Source: Flavobacterium ginsengisoli (GTDB lineage Bacteria > Bacteroidota > Bacteroidia > Flavobacteriales > Flavobacteriaceae). Taken from it: DNA of 64,000 bases. This document shows, piece after piece, positions 10,430 to 20,567 of the stretch. Within the stretch, counting starts at the first letter, position 1. Each line of letters begins with the position of its first letter. The stretch lies in NCBI RefSeq assembly GCF_029625315.1, contig NZ_CP121110.1, positions 310,001 to 374,000 on the forward strand, given 5' to 3'. The translations under genes and the position numbers were made by a program. The notes below the pieces were generated by a model, which saw only the letters and a list, made by a program, of their open reading frames with translations, ran no database searches and was not told where the DNA came from.

Positions 10430-10563
10430 GAATATTAAAATAAATGTGTTTTAAACATTTAATAATCTTTAGTTAAGATTTCTTTAAATAAAGTTTTATT
10501 AAAATTAAGACATGTTTAAAACATGACTAACTAACATTAATAACCTAACCAAAAAAAACATTT

Positions 10564-13500
10564 ATGAAACAAGCACTTATAAGAAGATGTAGTTTTCTTT
10601 TGTTTGCACTGATGAGTGTATTGAGTTATGCTCAAGGCTCTAGTAATCAAGTTACGGTAACAGGAGCTGTTACTGATAATACATCAGGCCTTCTTCCTGG
10701 CGTAAATGTAACTGAGAAATCTACAAAGAATACAGTTACAACAGATTTTAATGGTAAGTATCAAATAAAAGTAAGACAAGGCGCTACTTTAGTGTTTTCA
10801 TTTATAGGAATGAAAAAATTAGAAATTCCTATTAATGGACGTACTGTAGTAGATGCAAAATTAGCTGAAGATTCAAATGAACTTCAAAATATAGTTGTAG
10901 TAGGTTACGGTACACAGAAAAAGGAAAAACTTACGGGTGCGATTGCAACAATTAATGCAGCAGATGTACAAGATTTACCTGTTTCTAACTTATCTGATGC
11001 ATTGAAAGGATTGGTTCCTGGATTGGCTGTTATAGATGGAGGCGGACGTCCTGGTGATGCTGCTTCATTACAAATTCGTCAAACATTTAGTTTTTCTAAA
11101 GATGGAGGATTTAATACACCATTAATTGTAATTGATGATATGGTTCAGGTAGATCCAGTATCTGGTTTTCCAACTTTAGATGCTTTTAACCGTTTGGATC
11201 CTTCAGAGATAGAAAGTATTACTGTATTAAAAGATGCTTCTGCGGCTATTTATGGTTCTCGTGCTTCACAAGGAGCAATTGTGGTTAAAACAAAAAGAGG
11301 TAAAGCTGGTGTTACCAAATTTTCATACTACAGTCAGTTTGCAGTAAATGATGCGGTAAGCCATAGTAAAACCATGAGCGCTTATGATTATGGAGTTTGG
11401 TCTAATAGATATCTGTCTGTAAAAAATTTAAGCAATAATGGGGTTGGTTATTTTTCTGATCGAGAATTAGAAGAAATGAAAGGCTTGAATTATGATTGGT
11501 TAAAAGAAGCTTGGAAACCAGCAATTCAAGACAAACATACTTTGACAGTTACTGGTGGTAACGAAAAAATGACATATTTTGCAGGTTTAAACTATTTTAC
11601 TCAAGGAGCTAATTTAGGTAAGCAAGATTATCAAAAATGGAATTTTAGAACTGGTATTAATGCTAAAATTTCTAATTCAATGGATTTTTCTGTCGCAATT
11701 GCTACCAATTCTGGAGACATAGAAAAATCGTTTACTAAAGCATCTGCTAATATCAATGACAGTAGTTATGGTAGTATTGCAGGTGGTGGTGAGCAAGCTG
11801 ATTATGGTTATTTGCTACATATGCCTAAATATATTCCTTGGGAAACGGTAGTTAATGATAAAGAATATTACATGTCTCCATTTCCTAAAACAACTAGAAC
11901 TTTAGGAAGTGCTAATGCTAATACTACAATTGCAGGGTGGAACTATTTTGCAACATTAAACAATGGTTCGAAACAAATTTCAGATGATTTTTCATATAAC
12001 GTGAATATGTCTTTGAACTATAAAGTTCCTTTCGTAAAAGGATTATCTCTTAAAGGTACGTTTGCAAGAACAGAAAGCACAGGATATACAGAACAAGTTC
12101 AGTTACCATTTGACTTGGCAAGAATTGTTGGATACGAAAAAGCAGATATGCACTTAGCAAGTTCTGCAGTTCCAACTACTGTAAATAATGGTGTTGACCC
12201 TTATTATCAAATTGATACTAACGTTCGTAACTCACGCGTATACTATAATACTTCTCTTAGCAGAAATAATCAAGCTAACTTTTTTGCAAACTACGCAAGA
12301 GTATTTGGTAATCATGATGTTAGTGGTATGGTTGGTATGGAGCGTACAGAAGCTGAATACAGAACAACACGTTTAGCATATGAAGGTACAGGAAAAGATT
12401 ATGCTGGAACTTATCAGACAGCAGGAACAATTTCTTCAAACTCAATTAATACAAAAGGAGAATCAGGAACACTTTCTTACTTAGGTAGATTTAATTACAG
12501 TTTTAAATCTAGATACTTATTAGAGTTCCTTTTCCGTAGCGATGCTTCAACAAAATTTGCTCCTGAAAACTATTGGGGATTCTTCCCATCACTTCAAGCA
12601 GGTTGGATTGTGTCTAAAGAAGATTGGTTTACTAAAGCATTGCCAGGTGTAGATTTTCTTAAACTTCGTTATTCTATTGGTAAAACAGGAAAAGATAACG
12701 TACAAGCTTGGAGATGGATGCAGTATTATGATGTTATTGTTGATAAAGGTGCTGTGTTTGGAACTGGTGCTACTGGTGGATCTTTAGGAGGAGGAGTTAC
12801 TCCAAAAGTTAACCCAAATAGGAATGTTGGTTGGGATACAACAATCAAAAACAACGTTGGGCTTGATGTAAATGTATTGAAAAATAGATTGCAAATTAGT
12901 ACTGACTTCTATTATGATAGAACAACAGATATGTTAACTAACATGGCTGGTGCTGTTGGTGTGCCAATTTCAGTTGGTGGTGGTTTTGCTGAACAAAACT
13001 ATGCAGCTGTTGATGCTTGGGGACTTGAGGTAAGTTTGAACTGGAGTGATAAAATCAAAGATGATTTTAGTTATAATGTTGGAGTGAACTTTGGTTACTC
13101 AGATAATAAAGTGAAAAAATATCCAGAGCAAGCTTTGCAACATCCATCATTTAATGTAACTCAAACTGGATCTTCTTCTTTCTTCCCATACTGGGGATTC
13201 AAAACTTGGAACGGAACATCTACTGGAGACGGAATTTTACGTACAGATGAAGATATTGCAAACTACTGGGCTTACTTATCAGAAAGAGCTGCTGCAGCCG
13301 GAACAACACCTAGTTTTAATAAAATTACAAGTATATCTGGTATGATTAAAGGTATGTTGGCTTATGAAGATGTCGGTGGAGCATTTGATCCTGCAACTGG
13401 TAAACAAGCAGGACCTGACGGAAGAATTGATAAAAATTTGGATTATCAGAAATTAGTAAATACAAATAGAACCTATGGTTTTACTACCAATTTAGGTATG

Positions 13501-13947
13501 AAATACAAAAGTTTTTATATGAGAACTCAAATCTCTACATCTTGGGGTGGATTCCGCGAACTTGATGTAGTAAAACAAGGAACTGCTACAGCACACAATA
13601 TGTGGGCTCACGAAAGCTATTGGACAGATATGTACGGACCAGATAATGTCAATGGTAAGTATCCTAACTTAGCATTATATGACGATGAATTGGTTGGTGC
13701 TCCTTCAAACTTCTGGCAATTAAATAATTTCCGTTGTTTTGTTAGAAACTTAACAATTGGTTACGGTTTGCCAAAAGATGTTTTAAATAAATTAAATATT
13801 AGTAGTTTGTCATTGGGTGTAACTGGAAATAATCTTTGGGATTTCTACAATCCATATCCTGACCATTATCGTAATATGTATGATTCATCTTATGACACTT
13901 ATCCAACATTGAGAACTTGGTCTGTTAACTTAAGTGTATCATTCTAA
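10564..13947 (+). CDS. susC: SusC-like TonB-dependent outer-membrane receptor
   Basis: 1127 residues. A signal peptide ends near SYAQ, followed by a carboxypeptidase-D regulatory-like domain (VTVTGAVTDNTSGLLPGVNV, residues ~30-115). The plug domain follows, with the SusC-type motif NIVVVGYGTQKKEKLTGAI, and then a 22-strand barrel ending in LSVSF. It imports oligosaccharides across the outer membrane using TonB energy, as a complex with the SusD protein encoded 14 bp downstream. Substrate cannot be read from sequence; the surrounding enzymes suggest pectic oligosaccharides. Several GCTGC motifs inside it are intact (11059-11063, 13288-13298), unlike those broken in neighbouring genes. Confidence 0.96.
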   Translation: MKQALIRRCSFLLFALMSVLSYAQGSSNQVTVTGAVTDNTSGLLPGVNVTEKSTKNTVTTDFNGKYQIKVRQGATLVFSFIGMKKLEIPINGRTVVDAKLAEDSNELQNIVVVGYGTQKKEKLTGAIATINAADVQDLPVSNLSDALKGLVPGLAVIDGGGRPGDAASLQIRQTFSFSKDGGFNTPLIVIDDMVQVDPVSGFPTLDAFNRLDPSEIESITVLKDASAAIYGSRASQGAIVVKTKRGKAGVTKFSYYSQFAVNDAVSHSKTMSAYDYGVWSNRYLSVKNLSNNGVGYFSDRELEEMKGLNYDWLKEAWKPAIQDKHTLTVTGGNEKMTYFAGLNYFTQGANLGKQDYQKWNFRTGINAKISNSMDFSVAIATNSGDIEKSFTKASANINDSSYGSIAGGGEQADYGYLLHMPKYIPWETVVNDKEYYMSPFPKTTRTLGSANANTTIAGWNYFATLNNGSKQISDDFSYNVNMSLNYKVPFVKGLSLKGTFARTESTGYTEQVQLPFDLARIVGYEKADMHLASSAVPTTVNNGVDPYYQIDTNVRNSRVYYNTSLSRNNQANFFANYARVFGNHDVSGMVGMERTEAEYRTTRLAYEGTGKDYAGTYQTAGTISSNSINTKGESGTLSYLGRFNYSFKSRYLLEFLFRSDASTKFAPENYWGFFPSLQAGWIVSKEDWFTKALPGVDFLKLRYSIGKTGKDNVQAWRWMQYYDVIVDKGAVFGTGATGGSLGGGVTPKVNPNRNVGWDTTIKNNVGLDVNVLKNRLQISTDFYYDRTTDMLTNMAGAVGVPISVGGGFAEQNYAAVDAWGLEVSLNWSDKIKDDFSYNVGVNFGYSDNKVKKYPEQALQHPSFNVTQTGSSSFFPYWGFKTWNGTSTGDGILRTDEDIANYWAYLSERAAAAGTTPSFNKITSISGMIKGMLAYEDVGGAFDPATGKQAGPDGRIDKNLDYQKLVNTNRTYGFTTNLGMKYKSFYMRTQISTSWGGFRELDVVKQGTATAHNMWAHESYWTDMYGPDNVNGKYPNLALYDDELVGAPSNFWQLNNFRCFVRNLTIGYGLPKDVLNKLNISSLSLGVTGNNLWDFYNPYPDHYRNMYDSSYDTYPTLRTWSVNLSVSF

Positions 13948-13961
13948 AAAAATAAGTAATT

Positions 13962-15934
13962 ATGAAACTAAGAATAAACTCAATATTAACTCTTGCAGTA
14001 TTACTTATAGTTAGTGCTTCATGTAGTGACAATTTTCTTGAAGATAAGAAAAATTTTGGACAGATTGATGATTCATTTTATGAAAGTCAAGAGCGTACAA
14101 ATTGGTATATAAACAACCTATATTATGACTTTTTCTATGCATTTAAGTCTCCACAAGCTACTTTTGTAGGTCAGTACACCGATGCATATTCTAGATTAAC
14201 AGAAGAAATAGGAGGAATTACAGACCTTGTAAATCCAACAAAAACATTAGTAAATTCTGATGATGCAACAAATTATTTTGGAACAAAACTAGAAGATAAA
14301 ATTAAAAATGAGCCTTACAACCGTATCAGAGACTGTAATAGCTTCTTAGAAGAAGTAGATGTAAAAGGATCTAGTTTAGATAAAACATTCCGTGATCGTG
14401 CAAAAGGCCAAGTGTATTATTTAAGAGCGCTTCAATATTTTGATTTAATGCGAATGTATGGAGGTGTGCCTCTTGTTACTTCAACACAAGCGACAACTTC
14501 TACAAATGATGCAATTAAATTGCCAAGAGCTTCAGTTACTGAAGTAGTAAATCAAATTGTTGCAGATTTAGATATGGCAGCTTCGTTATTACCAGGAAAC
14601 TGGCCAGACGCAGGCGCAGATTATGGACGCTTTACAAAAGGAGCAACTTTGGCACAAAAAGCAAGAGTACTATTAACCTATGCAAGTCCATTGTTCAATA
14701 AAAACTGGGATGGTTCTACAGAAAGATGGGATGCTGCACTACAAGCTGGTTTAGCGACAGAAACTCAATTGACAGCTGATGGATATGGCTTATACGGAAG
14801 TTCAGCAAAACAATGGAATGATATGTTTACATTAGAAGGATTTAATAAAGAAGCTATTGTGGTTCAATTGTTAGGAAACGGAGCAACTCTTTCTGTTAGT
14901 AATAACAATTCATGGGAAAAAGCAATGCGTTTAGTTAGCCAAGGCGGTACAGGAGCATTTGAAGCGCCAAAAGAAATGATCGACTTGTTTCCAATGGATA
15001 ACGGAAAAAAACCTACAGCAGCCAATGGTTACGATCCTTTCTTATTCTTTAAAAAACGTGATCCTAGATTTTACAGAACATTTGCTTTTTCTGGAATGAA
15101 ATGGGGATATGCAGAAAGTACAAGCAGTGTAGCTTGGTCTTATCGTTGGTTAGATGGATCAGATAAAGATAAACCATACTTTAGTGACAATAATCAAGAA
15201 AATAGCCCTGCATACGTAAGAAAAATGTCAAATGTTACTGCATCAAATGCTAGTAGTTTCCAATATTCTGTAACTAATATTCTTGAGTATCGTTATGCAG
15301 AATTGTTACTAAATATTGCTGAATGTTACGCTGCAAAAGGCGATATTGGTAATACAATTAATTACCTAGGAAAAATTAGAGCTCGTGTAGGAATTCCTTC
15401 TGCTGATAACTACGGAATTGGTATTTTGGCTGATAAATATGCTTGCTATTGTCGCTTGTTTATATGAGCGTAGAGTAGAATTAGCTTACGAAGGAAAACG
15501 TTTTTGGGATGTGCAGCGTTGGATGCTTTACAGTGATGAAGCTCTTCCAGGTATTAATGGTGGGACAGTTTCTAAATTAGGTTTAACGCCAATTAACGGT
15601 ACACAACGTACAGGATATTATTTACAATATAAAAATGTCGCTACTAAAACAGATCCATTGTCTAGTGCACGTGCAGCAATCAGCGTAGATCCTGATTCAG
15701 CTAATTTTAGCAGTCAAATTGACGCTTTAGCAACTTTTTACACTGATAATTTTGTATTCACAAACTTATTGACTCCAATGGATAACGTAAACAACGTTGC
15801 TGCGCAAATTAAATTTAACCCAAACTATTATATAATGGGGTTACAAACAAGTATTCTAACTCAGAATAACTGGTTGCAAGCAAACGGTTGGATGGAACGG
15901 CGGAACCGCTGGAACCTTCAATTATCAAGAATAG
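13962..15934 (+). pseudogene. susD: SusD-like outer-membrane glycan-binding lipoprotein, two frame breaks as assembled
   Basis: The signal peptide carries a lipobox (LIVSASCSDNFL), so this is a surface lipoprotein partner of SusC. TPR-like helices and the RagB/SusD segment YLRALQYFDLMRMYGGVPLV are clear. The frame stops at 15467. Removing one T from GCTTGC at 15441-15446 continues into YERRVELAYEGKRFWDVQRW, a core SusD motif. A second break, GCAAGC at 15876-15881, when reduced to GCAGC gives WLQQTVGWNGGTAGTFNYQE with a stop at 15932-15934, the usual SusD ending. The repaired protein is 656 residues. Both breaks are insertions in GCWGC, so I expect the gene to be functional. Without that second fix the frame runs on to 15954 with an unlikely C-terminus. 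Confidence 0.9.
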
Positions 15935-15971
15935 ATTTAATGTCAAAACAATGATTATTATATAAAGCTTT

Positions 15972-16001
15972 TCACCTGTATTCGTTAAAAGATACAGGTG
16001 A
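15972..16001 (+). terminator. Strong hairpin after susD
   Basis: TCACCTGTAT and ATACAGGTGA form a perfect 10-bp stem with a 10-nt loop, followed by TTTGTTT. It is placed to terminate or attenuate transcription, or to protect the susCD message, before the first PL1 gene. Confidence 0.7.
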
Positions 16002-16037
16002 TTTGTTTAAAAAGAATTACCACAACTAGAAATTAAC

Positions 16038-17750
16038 ATGAAAAATTCCGCATTATTTATCGCATCATCTCTGCTTTTTTTAGGAAGTGCAAAATGTTTT
16101 GCTCAATATCCGAAGATTAGTCCAGAAGTTCAGGCTCAGGAAAAAGCTATCAAAGAAGAAGCTCAAAGACTTTCTGATGAAGCTTGGGAAAAAGCTTTAG
16201 TCGTTATTGAAGAAGAAGCTAGACATGGAAAACCATATATTCCATGGGCAGCAAGACCAACAGATTTACCTCAAGCAGAAATTCCTGCTTTCCCAGGTGC
16301 TGAAGGTGGAGGAATGTACACATTCGGTGGTCGTGGCGGAAAAGTTTACACGGTAACGAGTCTAGAAGATCGTGGACCAGGAACTTTACGTGAAGCTTGC
16401 GAACAAGGAGGAGCTAGAATAGTGGTATTTAATGTTGCTGGAATTATCAGACTTAAAAGCCCGTTAATCATTCGTGCACCTTATATCACAATTGCTGGAC
16501 AAACAGCTCCTGGAGATGGAATTTGCGTGGCGGGAGAATCAACTTGGATTGATACTCACGATGTAGTGATTAGACACATGCGTTTCCGTCGCGGAGAAAC
16601 TTTTGTAGGTCGTCGTGATGATGCTATCGGAGGAAATCCTGTTGGAAATATCATGATCGACCACGTTTCTGCAACTTGGGGATTAGATGAAAATATGTCA
16701 ATCTACAGACATATGTACAATCCTGGACCAGGTTATCCAGACATTAAAGTGGGAACGGTAAATATTACAATCCAAAACAGTTTGTTTGGAGAAGCTTTAG
16801 ATACTTACAACCATGCTTTCGGAAGTACTTTAGGTGGTGAAAATTGCTCTTTTATGAGAAATATGTGGGCTAATAATGCAGGAAGAAACCCTTCTATCGG
16901 TTGGAACGGAATTTTCAATTTTGTGAATAACGTAGTTTTCAACTGGTACAACAGATCTACAGATGGTGGAGATTACACTGCTAATTACAACATCATCAAC
17001 AATTTCTACAAACCAGGTCCTGTAACCGATTTAACACAACCAATAAGTTACAGAATTTTAAAACCAGAATCTGGAAGAAGCAAATTGCCTTATATGGTTT
17101 TTGGTAGAGCTTATGTAAACGGAAACGTAATTAACGGAAACGAAAAAGTTACTAAAGACAATTGGGACGGAGGTATTCAAATCGAAAATAAAAAAGGTGA
17201 GTTAATGACTTATGATGAATCGAAAGACTATTTTGCAAAGATGAAAGTAGAGAAACCTTTCCCAATGCCTTGGTTCAATAAATTCATGACTGCTGAAGAA
17301 TCTTATGAGTTCGTACTTAAAAACGTTGGGGCAACCTTACCACTTAGAGATAAAGTTGACGAAAGAATTGTAAGAACAGTAAAAACTGGAGTTCCAGAAT
17401 ATGCAAAAGGATTAGAGAAAAAGACTTTCTATCAATTCGAGCACAGAAGGCTTCCAATGGATTCTTATAAAAAAGGAATAATTACAGATATTTCTCAAGT
17501 TGGAGGATATCCAGAATACAAAGGAAAACCTTATGTAGATACAGACAAAGACGGAATGCCGGATGCATGGGAGAAAAAATACGGTTTAAACCCGAACGAT
17601 CCATCTGATGCGCAAGGAGATTTAAACGGAGACGGATATTCAAATATTGAGGATTACATCAACGGTGTAAATCCTGCGATAAAAGTAGACTGGAAAGATT
17701 TGGCTAATAACAAAGAAACATTAGTTAGACCTTTATTAGATTTAAAATAA
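16038..17750 (+). CDS. Polysaccharide lyase family 1 (pectate lyase), first of a paralogous pair
   Basis: 570 residues with a signal peptide ending CFAQ, then a charged helical region (~25-75) rich in Glu and Lys. The PL1 beta-helix starts with IPAFPGAEGGGMYTFGGRGG and holds MIDHVSATWGLDENMS and NAFNHAF-like DTYNHAFGSTLGG. It ends in a TSP3/dockerin-like calcium segment (DTDKDGMPDAWEKKYGLNP, DLNGDGYSNIEDYING). It should cleave polygalacturonate by beta-elimination using Ca2+. It is close in architecture to the gene at 18602, which suggests duplication. It lies directly behind susCD, so it is probably part of the core operon. Confidence 0.92.
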   Translation: MKNSALFIASSLLFLGSAKCFAQYPKISPEVQAQEKAIKEEAQRLSDEAWEKALVVIEEEARHGKPYIPWAARPTDLPQAEIPAFPGAEGGGMYTFGGRGGKVYTVTSLEDRGPGTLREACEQGGARIVVFNVAGIIRLKSPLIIRAPYITIAGQTAPGDGICVAGESTWIDTHDVVIRHMRFRRGETFVGRRDDAIGGNPVGNIMIDHVSATWGLDENMSIYRHMYNPGPGYPDIKVGTVNITIQNSLFGEALDTYNHAFGSTLGGENCSFMRNMWANNAGRNPSIGWNGIFNFVNNVVFNWYNRSTDGGDYTANYNIINNFYKPGPVTDLTQPISYRILKPESGRSKLPYMVFGRAYVNGNVINGNEKVTKDNWDGGIQIENKKGELMTYDESKDYFAKMKVEKPFPMPWFNKFMTAEESYEFVLKNVGATLPLRDKVDERIVRTVKTGVPEYAKGLEKKTFYQFEHRRLPMDSYKKGIITDISQVGGYPEYKGKPYVDTDKDGMPDAWEKKYGLNPNDPSDAQGDLNGDGYSNIEDYINGVNPAIKVDWKDLANNKETLVRPLLDLK

Positions 17751-17780
17751 GAATCGGCGAGATTAGAAACAGCAGAATAA

Positions 17781-17848
17781 AAATCTGCAAATCTGCTAAA
17801 TCTGCGAGAGAAAAAAATTAGCCCGCAGATTTAGCAGATTAGGCAGAT
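17781..17848 (+). repeat. R2 inverted repeat between lyase and DUF3826 gene
   Basis: AAATCTGCTAAATCTGCGAG is answered by CCCGCAGATTTAGCAGATT. Confidence 0.75.
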
Positions 17849-17878
17849 TAAATATTGTAATTCATAAAATTTATTAAG

Positions 17879-18559
17879 ATGAAATTAATAAAAAATATAG
17901 GTGTTTTAATGATGTTTTTAGTGTTTGGGAGTAATATTGCGCAACAACATTTAGATCCTGAATATGTAAAAGTTACCAACGAAAGAGTCGCGAAAATCGT
18001 TACCAAATTAGATTTGAAAAACGAAGCAAAAGAAAAAGTAGTTTCAAATATCATCGCGCAACAATTTAGAGATTTAACTGAAATTCAGGATGGAAGAGAT
18101 GCTGAAATCAAAAAAGTAAAAGAAGATACTTCTTTAGTTAAAGAAAAGCAAAACGAGAAAATTGATAAACTGAAAGCAAAGGCAGACGAGTCAATTGCAA
18201 AACTGCATAAATCTTATATCAAAAAATTAGGTAAAGAATTATCAGAAGATAAAATCACTGAGGTAAAAGACGGAATGACTTATGGAGTGCTTCCTATCAC
18301 AGTCGCAGGTTACAACGATATGTTGCCAAATTTAACTGCAGAACAAAAAGACTATATCTACAAAGCTTTAGTTGAAGCCAGAGAGTATGCAATGGATGCG
18401 GGTTCATCTAAAGAAAAACACGGCTGGTTTGGTAAATACAAAGGAAGAATCAACAATTATTTATCAAAACAAGGTTACGATTTAAATAAAGAAAGTGCTG
18501 ACTGGCACAAACGTATCGAAGAAAGAGAGAAAGCAAAAGATTCTACTGCAAAAGAATAA
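17879..18559 (+). CDS. DUF3826 domain protein
   Basis: 226 residues. A signal peptide (MKLIKNIGVLMMFLVFGSNIAQ) is followed by a highly charged, mostly helical protein with likely coiled coil at ~60-115. The signature TYGVLPITVAGYNDMLPNLT and EAREYAMDAGSSKEKHGWFG fit DUF3826, which repeatedly neighbours pectate lyases in Bacteroidota. No catalytic motif is visible. It lies between two PL1 paralogs in the same direction, so I infer a periplasmic or surface accessory role in pectin use; no function is established that I know of. Confidence 0.8.
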   Translation: MKLIKNIGVLMMFLVFGSNIAQQHLDPEYVKVTNERVAKIVTKLDLKNEAKEKVVSNIIAQQFRDLTEIQDGRDAEIKKVKEDTSLVKEKQNEKIDKLKAKADESIAKLHKSYIKKLGKELSEDKITEVKDGMTYGVLPITVAGYNDMLPNLTAEQKDYIYKALVEAREYAMDAGSSKEKHGWFGKYKGRINNYLSKQGYDLNKESADWHKRIEEREKAKDSTAKE

Positions 18560-18601
18560 TCTCTTAAAAACTAACTGCTATTAACTAGACCACACAATAC
18601 A

Positions 18602-20308
18602 ATGCAAAATATTTTTCCCAACTGTACTTTAAAGAGAACATTAATGGCTTTCTCATTTTGTTCCCTTGTTTCGTCGGCGTATGCCCAATATCCAGTAATT
18701 CCAAAACCTGTTCAGGAAAAAGCAGATGCTATTTTAGCTGATGAAGAAAAAAGATTGAGCGAAATATGGAATGCTAATTATCACATTATTAAAGAAGAAG
18801 CAAAACAAGGGAAACCGTATTTACCTTGGGCATTCTATCCAAAAGATTTTGTTTTTGCTGATATTCCTGCTTTTCCAGGTGCAGAAGGTGGTGGAGCTTA
18901 CACACAAGGTGGACGTGGCGGAAAAATATTTGTAGTGACAAGTTTAGAAGACAGCGGAAAAGGAACTTTCCGTGAAGCTTGTGAAGCGGTAGGAGCAAGA
19001 ACAATTGTTTTTAATGTTTCGGGAATTATTCAATTGAAAAAAAGAATCAGTATGCGTGCGCCTTACGTAACTATTGCAGGGCAAACCGCTCCGGGTGACG
19101 GAATCTGTATCGCCGGAGAAACTTTAGAAATCGACACGCACGACGTTATTATCAGACATATGCGTTTTCGCCGTGGCGCTACAGAAGTTACTAGAAGAGA
19201 TGATGCATTGGGCGGAAACCCAATGGGAAATATCATTGTAGATCACTGTTCTGTAAGCTGGGGATTGGACGAAAATATTTCTTTATACAGACATCAATTT
19301 GCGGCTAATGCAAAATCAAAACTGGAGAAATTACCAGCTTGTAATATCACGATTCAAAACACTATTTCATCAGAAGGTTTAGATACTTATAATCATGCTT
19401 TTGGAAGTACAATCGGCGGATTAAATAGTACTTTTATGCGCAACTTATGGGCCGACAACATTTCAAGAAATGCTTCTATCGGAATGTATGGCGACTTTAA
19501 TTTTGTGAATAACGTAGTATTTAATTGGTGGAATCGTACTCTTGATGGCGGTGATTATCGTTCGATGTTGAACATCATCAACAACTATTTTAAACCAGGG
19601 CCAATAACGCCACAAAACGAACCTATTGCACATAGAATCGTAAAACCTGAATCTGGATATATTGAACCAAAACAATACGGAAGAGCTTACGTTTCAGGAA
19701 ACTTTATTGTAGGTTCTCCAGAAGTTACAGCAGACAACTGGAATGGAGGAGTACAATTGGAAAACCTTCCAGAAGCGGAAACAAAAGAATTTTTAGCGAC
19801 AATTAAACAGCCAAAACCTTTTTCAATGCCAAAATTCAATATCATGTCGGCAGAAGAAGCTTATGATTTTGTTTTGACGAATGTTGGAGCAACAATTCCG
19901 AAAAGAGATGCTGTTGACGAAAGAGTCATCAAACAAGTTCGTACAGGAAAAATCGAAGTAAAAGATGGTTTAGAAAATAATATCGGAAAAGAATATATCA
20001 AAAGAAGATTACCAGCTGACTCATATAAAAAAGGAATTATAACGCATCCTGATCAAGTTGGCGGATATCCAACTTACAAAGGAAAAGCTTATAAAGATTC
20101 AGATAATGATGGAATTCCAGATGCTTGGGAGAAGAAATATGGCTTAAATCCTAACGATGCTTCAGATGCCAATAAAGATGCAAACGGAGATGGTTACACC
20201 AATATCGAAAAATATTTTAACGGAATCGATCCAAACACTAAAGTTGATTGGACGAAAACGGAAAACAATACAGATACATTGTCAAAATTAAAGTCTTTAT
20301 TACAATAG
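18602..20308 (+). CDS. Polysaccharide lyase family 1 (pectate lyase), second paralog
   Basis: 568 residues with signal peptide ending AYAQ and the same plan as the gene at 16038: Glu/Lys-rich helix, PL1 beta-helix (IPAFPGAEGGGAYTQGGRGG, IVDHCSVSWGLDENIS, DTYNHAFGSTIGG), then a calcium-binding tail (DSDNDGIPDAWEKKYGLNP). The main differences from its paralog are in loops around the RHQFAANAKSKLEKL insert, which may tune chain length or methylation preference. Pectate lyase activity is assigned from family membership. Confidence 0.92.
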   Translation: MQNIFPNCTLKRTLMAFSFCSLVSSAYAQYPVIPKPVQEKADAILADEEKRLSEIWNANYHIIKEEAKQGKPYLPWAFYPKDFVFADIPAFPGAEGGGAYTQGGRGGKIFVVTSLEDSGKGTFREACEAVGARTIVFNVSGIIQLKKRISMRAPYVTIAGQTAPGDGICIAGETLEIDTHDVIIRHMRFRRGATEVTRRDDALGGNPMGNIIVDHCSVSWGLDENISLYRHQFAANAKSKLEKLPACNITIQNTISSEGLDTYNHAFGSTIGGLNSTFMRNLWADNISRNASIGMYGDFNFVNNVVFNWWNRTLDGGDYRSMLNIINNYFKPGPITPQNEPIAHRIVKPESGYIEPKQYGRAYVSGNFIVGSPEVTADNWNGGVQLENLPEAETKEFLATIKQPKPFSMPKFNIMSAEEAYDFVLTNVGATIPKRDAVDERVIKQVRTGKIEVKDGLENNIGKEYIKRRLPADSYKKGIITHPDQVGGYPTYKGKAYKDSDNDGIPDAWEKKYGLNPNDASDANKDANGDGYTNIEKYFNGIDPNTKVDWTKTENNTDTLSKLKSLLQ

Positions 20309-20320
20309 AAAAATTATGAA

Positions 20321-20351
20321 GACCTAACAGGTTTTTAAAACCTGTTAGGTC
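20321..20351 (+). terminator. Perfect hairpin after the second lyase (R3-like)
   Basis: GACCTAACAGGTTTT and AAAACCTGTTAGGTC form a near-perfect stem and can act as a terminator. It belongs to the same loose family as 39160-39190. Confidence 0.65.
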
Positions 20352-20374
20352 TCTTAAATGTAATATCCGCTTAG

Positions 20375-20476
20375 TTTGTCATTTCGACGAAGGAGAAATC
20401 TTCGCAAGAAACTCCGCAAAGTATGTCAATCTTTGTCGATTTAGCAACGAAGATTTCTCCTTCGTCGAAATGACAA
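20375..20476 (+). repeat. Complete R1 palindromic element
   Basis: The arms TTTGTCATTTCGACGAAGG and CCTTCGTCGAAATGACAA are nearly perfect complements about 50 bp apart. Confidence 0.85.
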
Positions 20477-20567
20477 GATTGGAGAAAATAGGATTTTATA
20501 AATTTATTGTTCCTTTAAAAGGTTAATTTTAAGAATCTAAACTCTGAAATTTAAATTAAGAAAAAAA

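Larger units (their letters stand above)
9949..10563 (+). other. Long non-coding leader upstream of susC
   Basis: About 615 bp of very AT-rich DNA without a plausible ORF. It holds a candidate promoter at 10199-10229 and a hairpin at 10394-10429 (listed separately). The length suggests a regulated 5' leader, but I see no recognisable riboswitch and no operator of a known regulator. Confidence 0.5.

Noticed and set aside
16399..16410. Another GCTTGC inside the PL1 gene at 16038 that could have been a motif insertion
   Set aside because: It is in frame (Glu-Ala-Cys) and the paralog at 18602 has the same residues, so it is genuine sequence.
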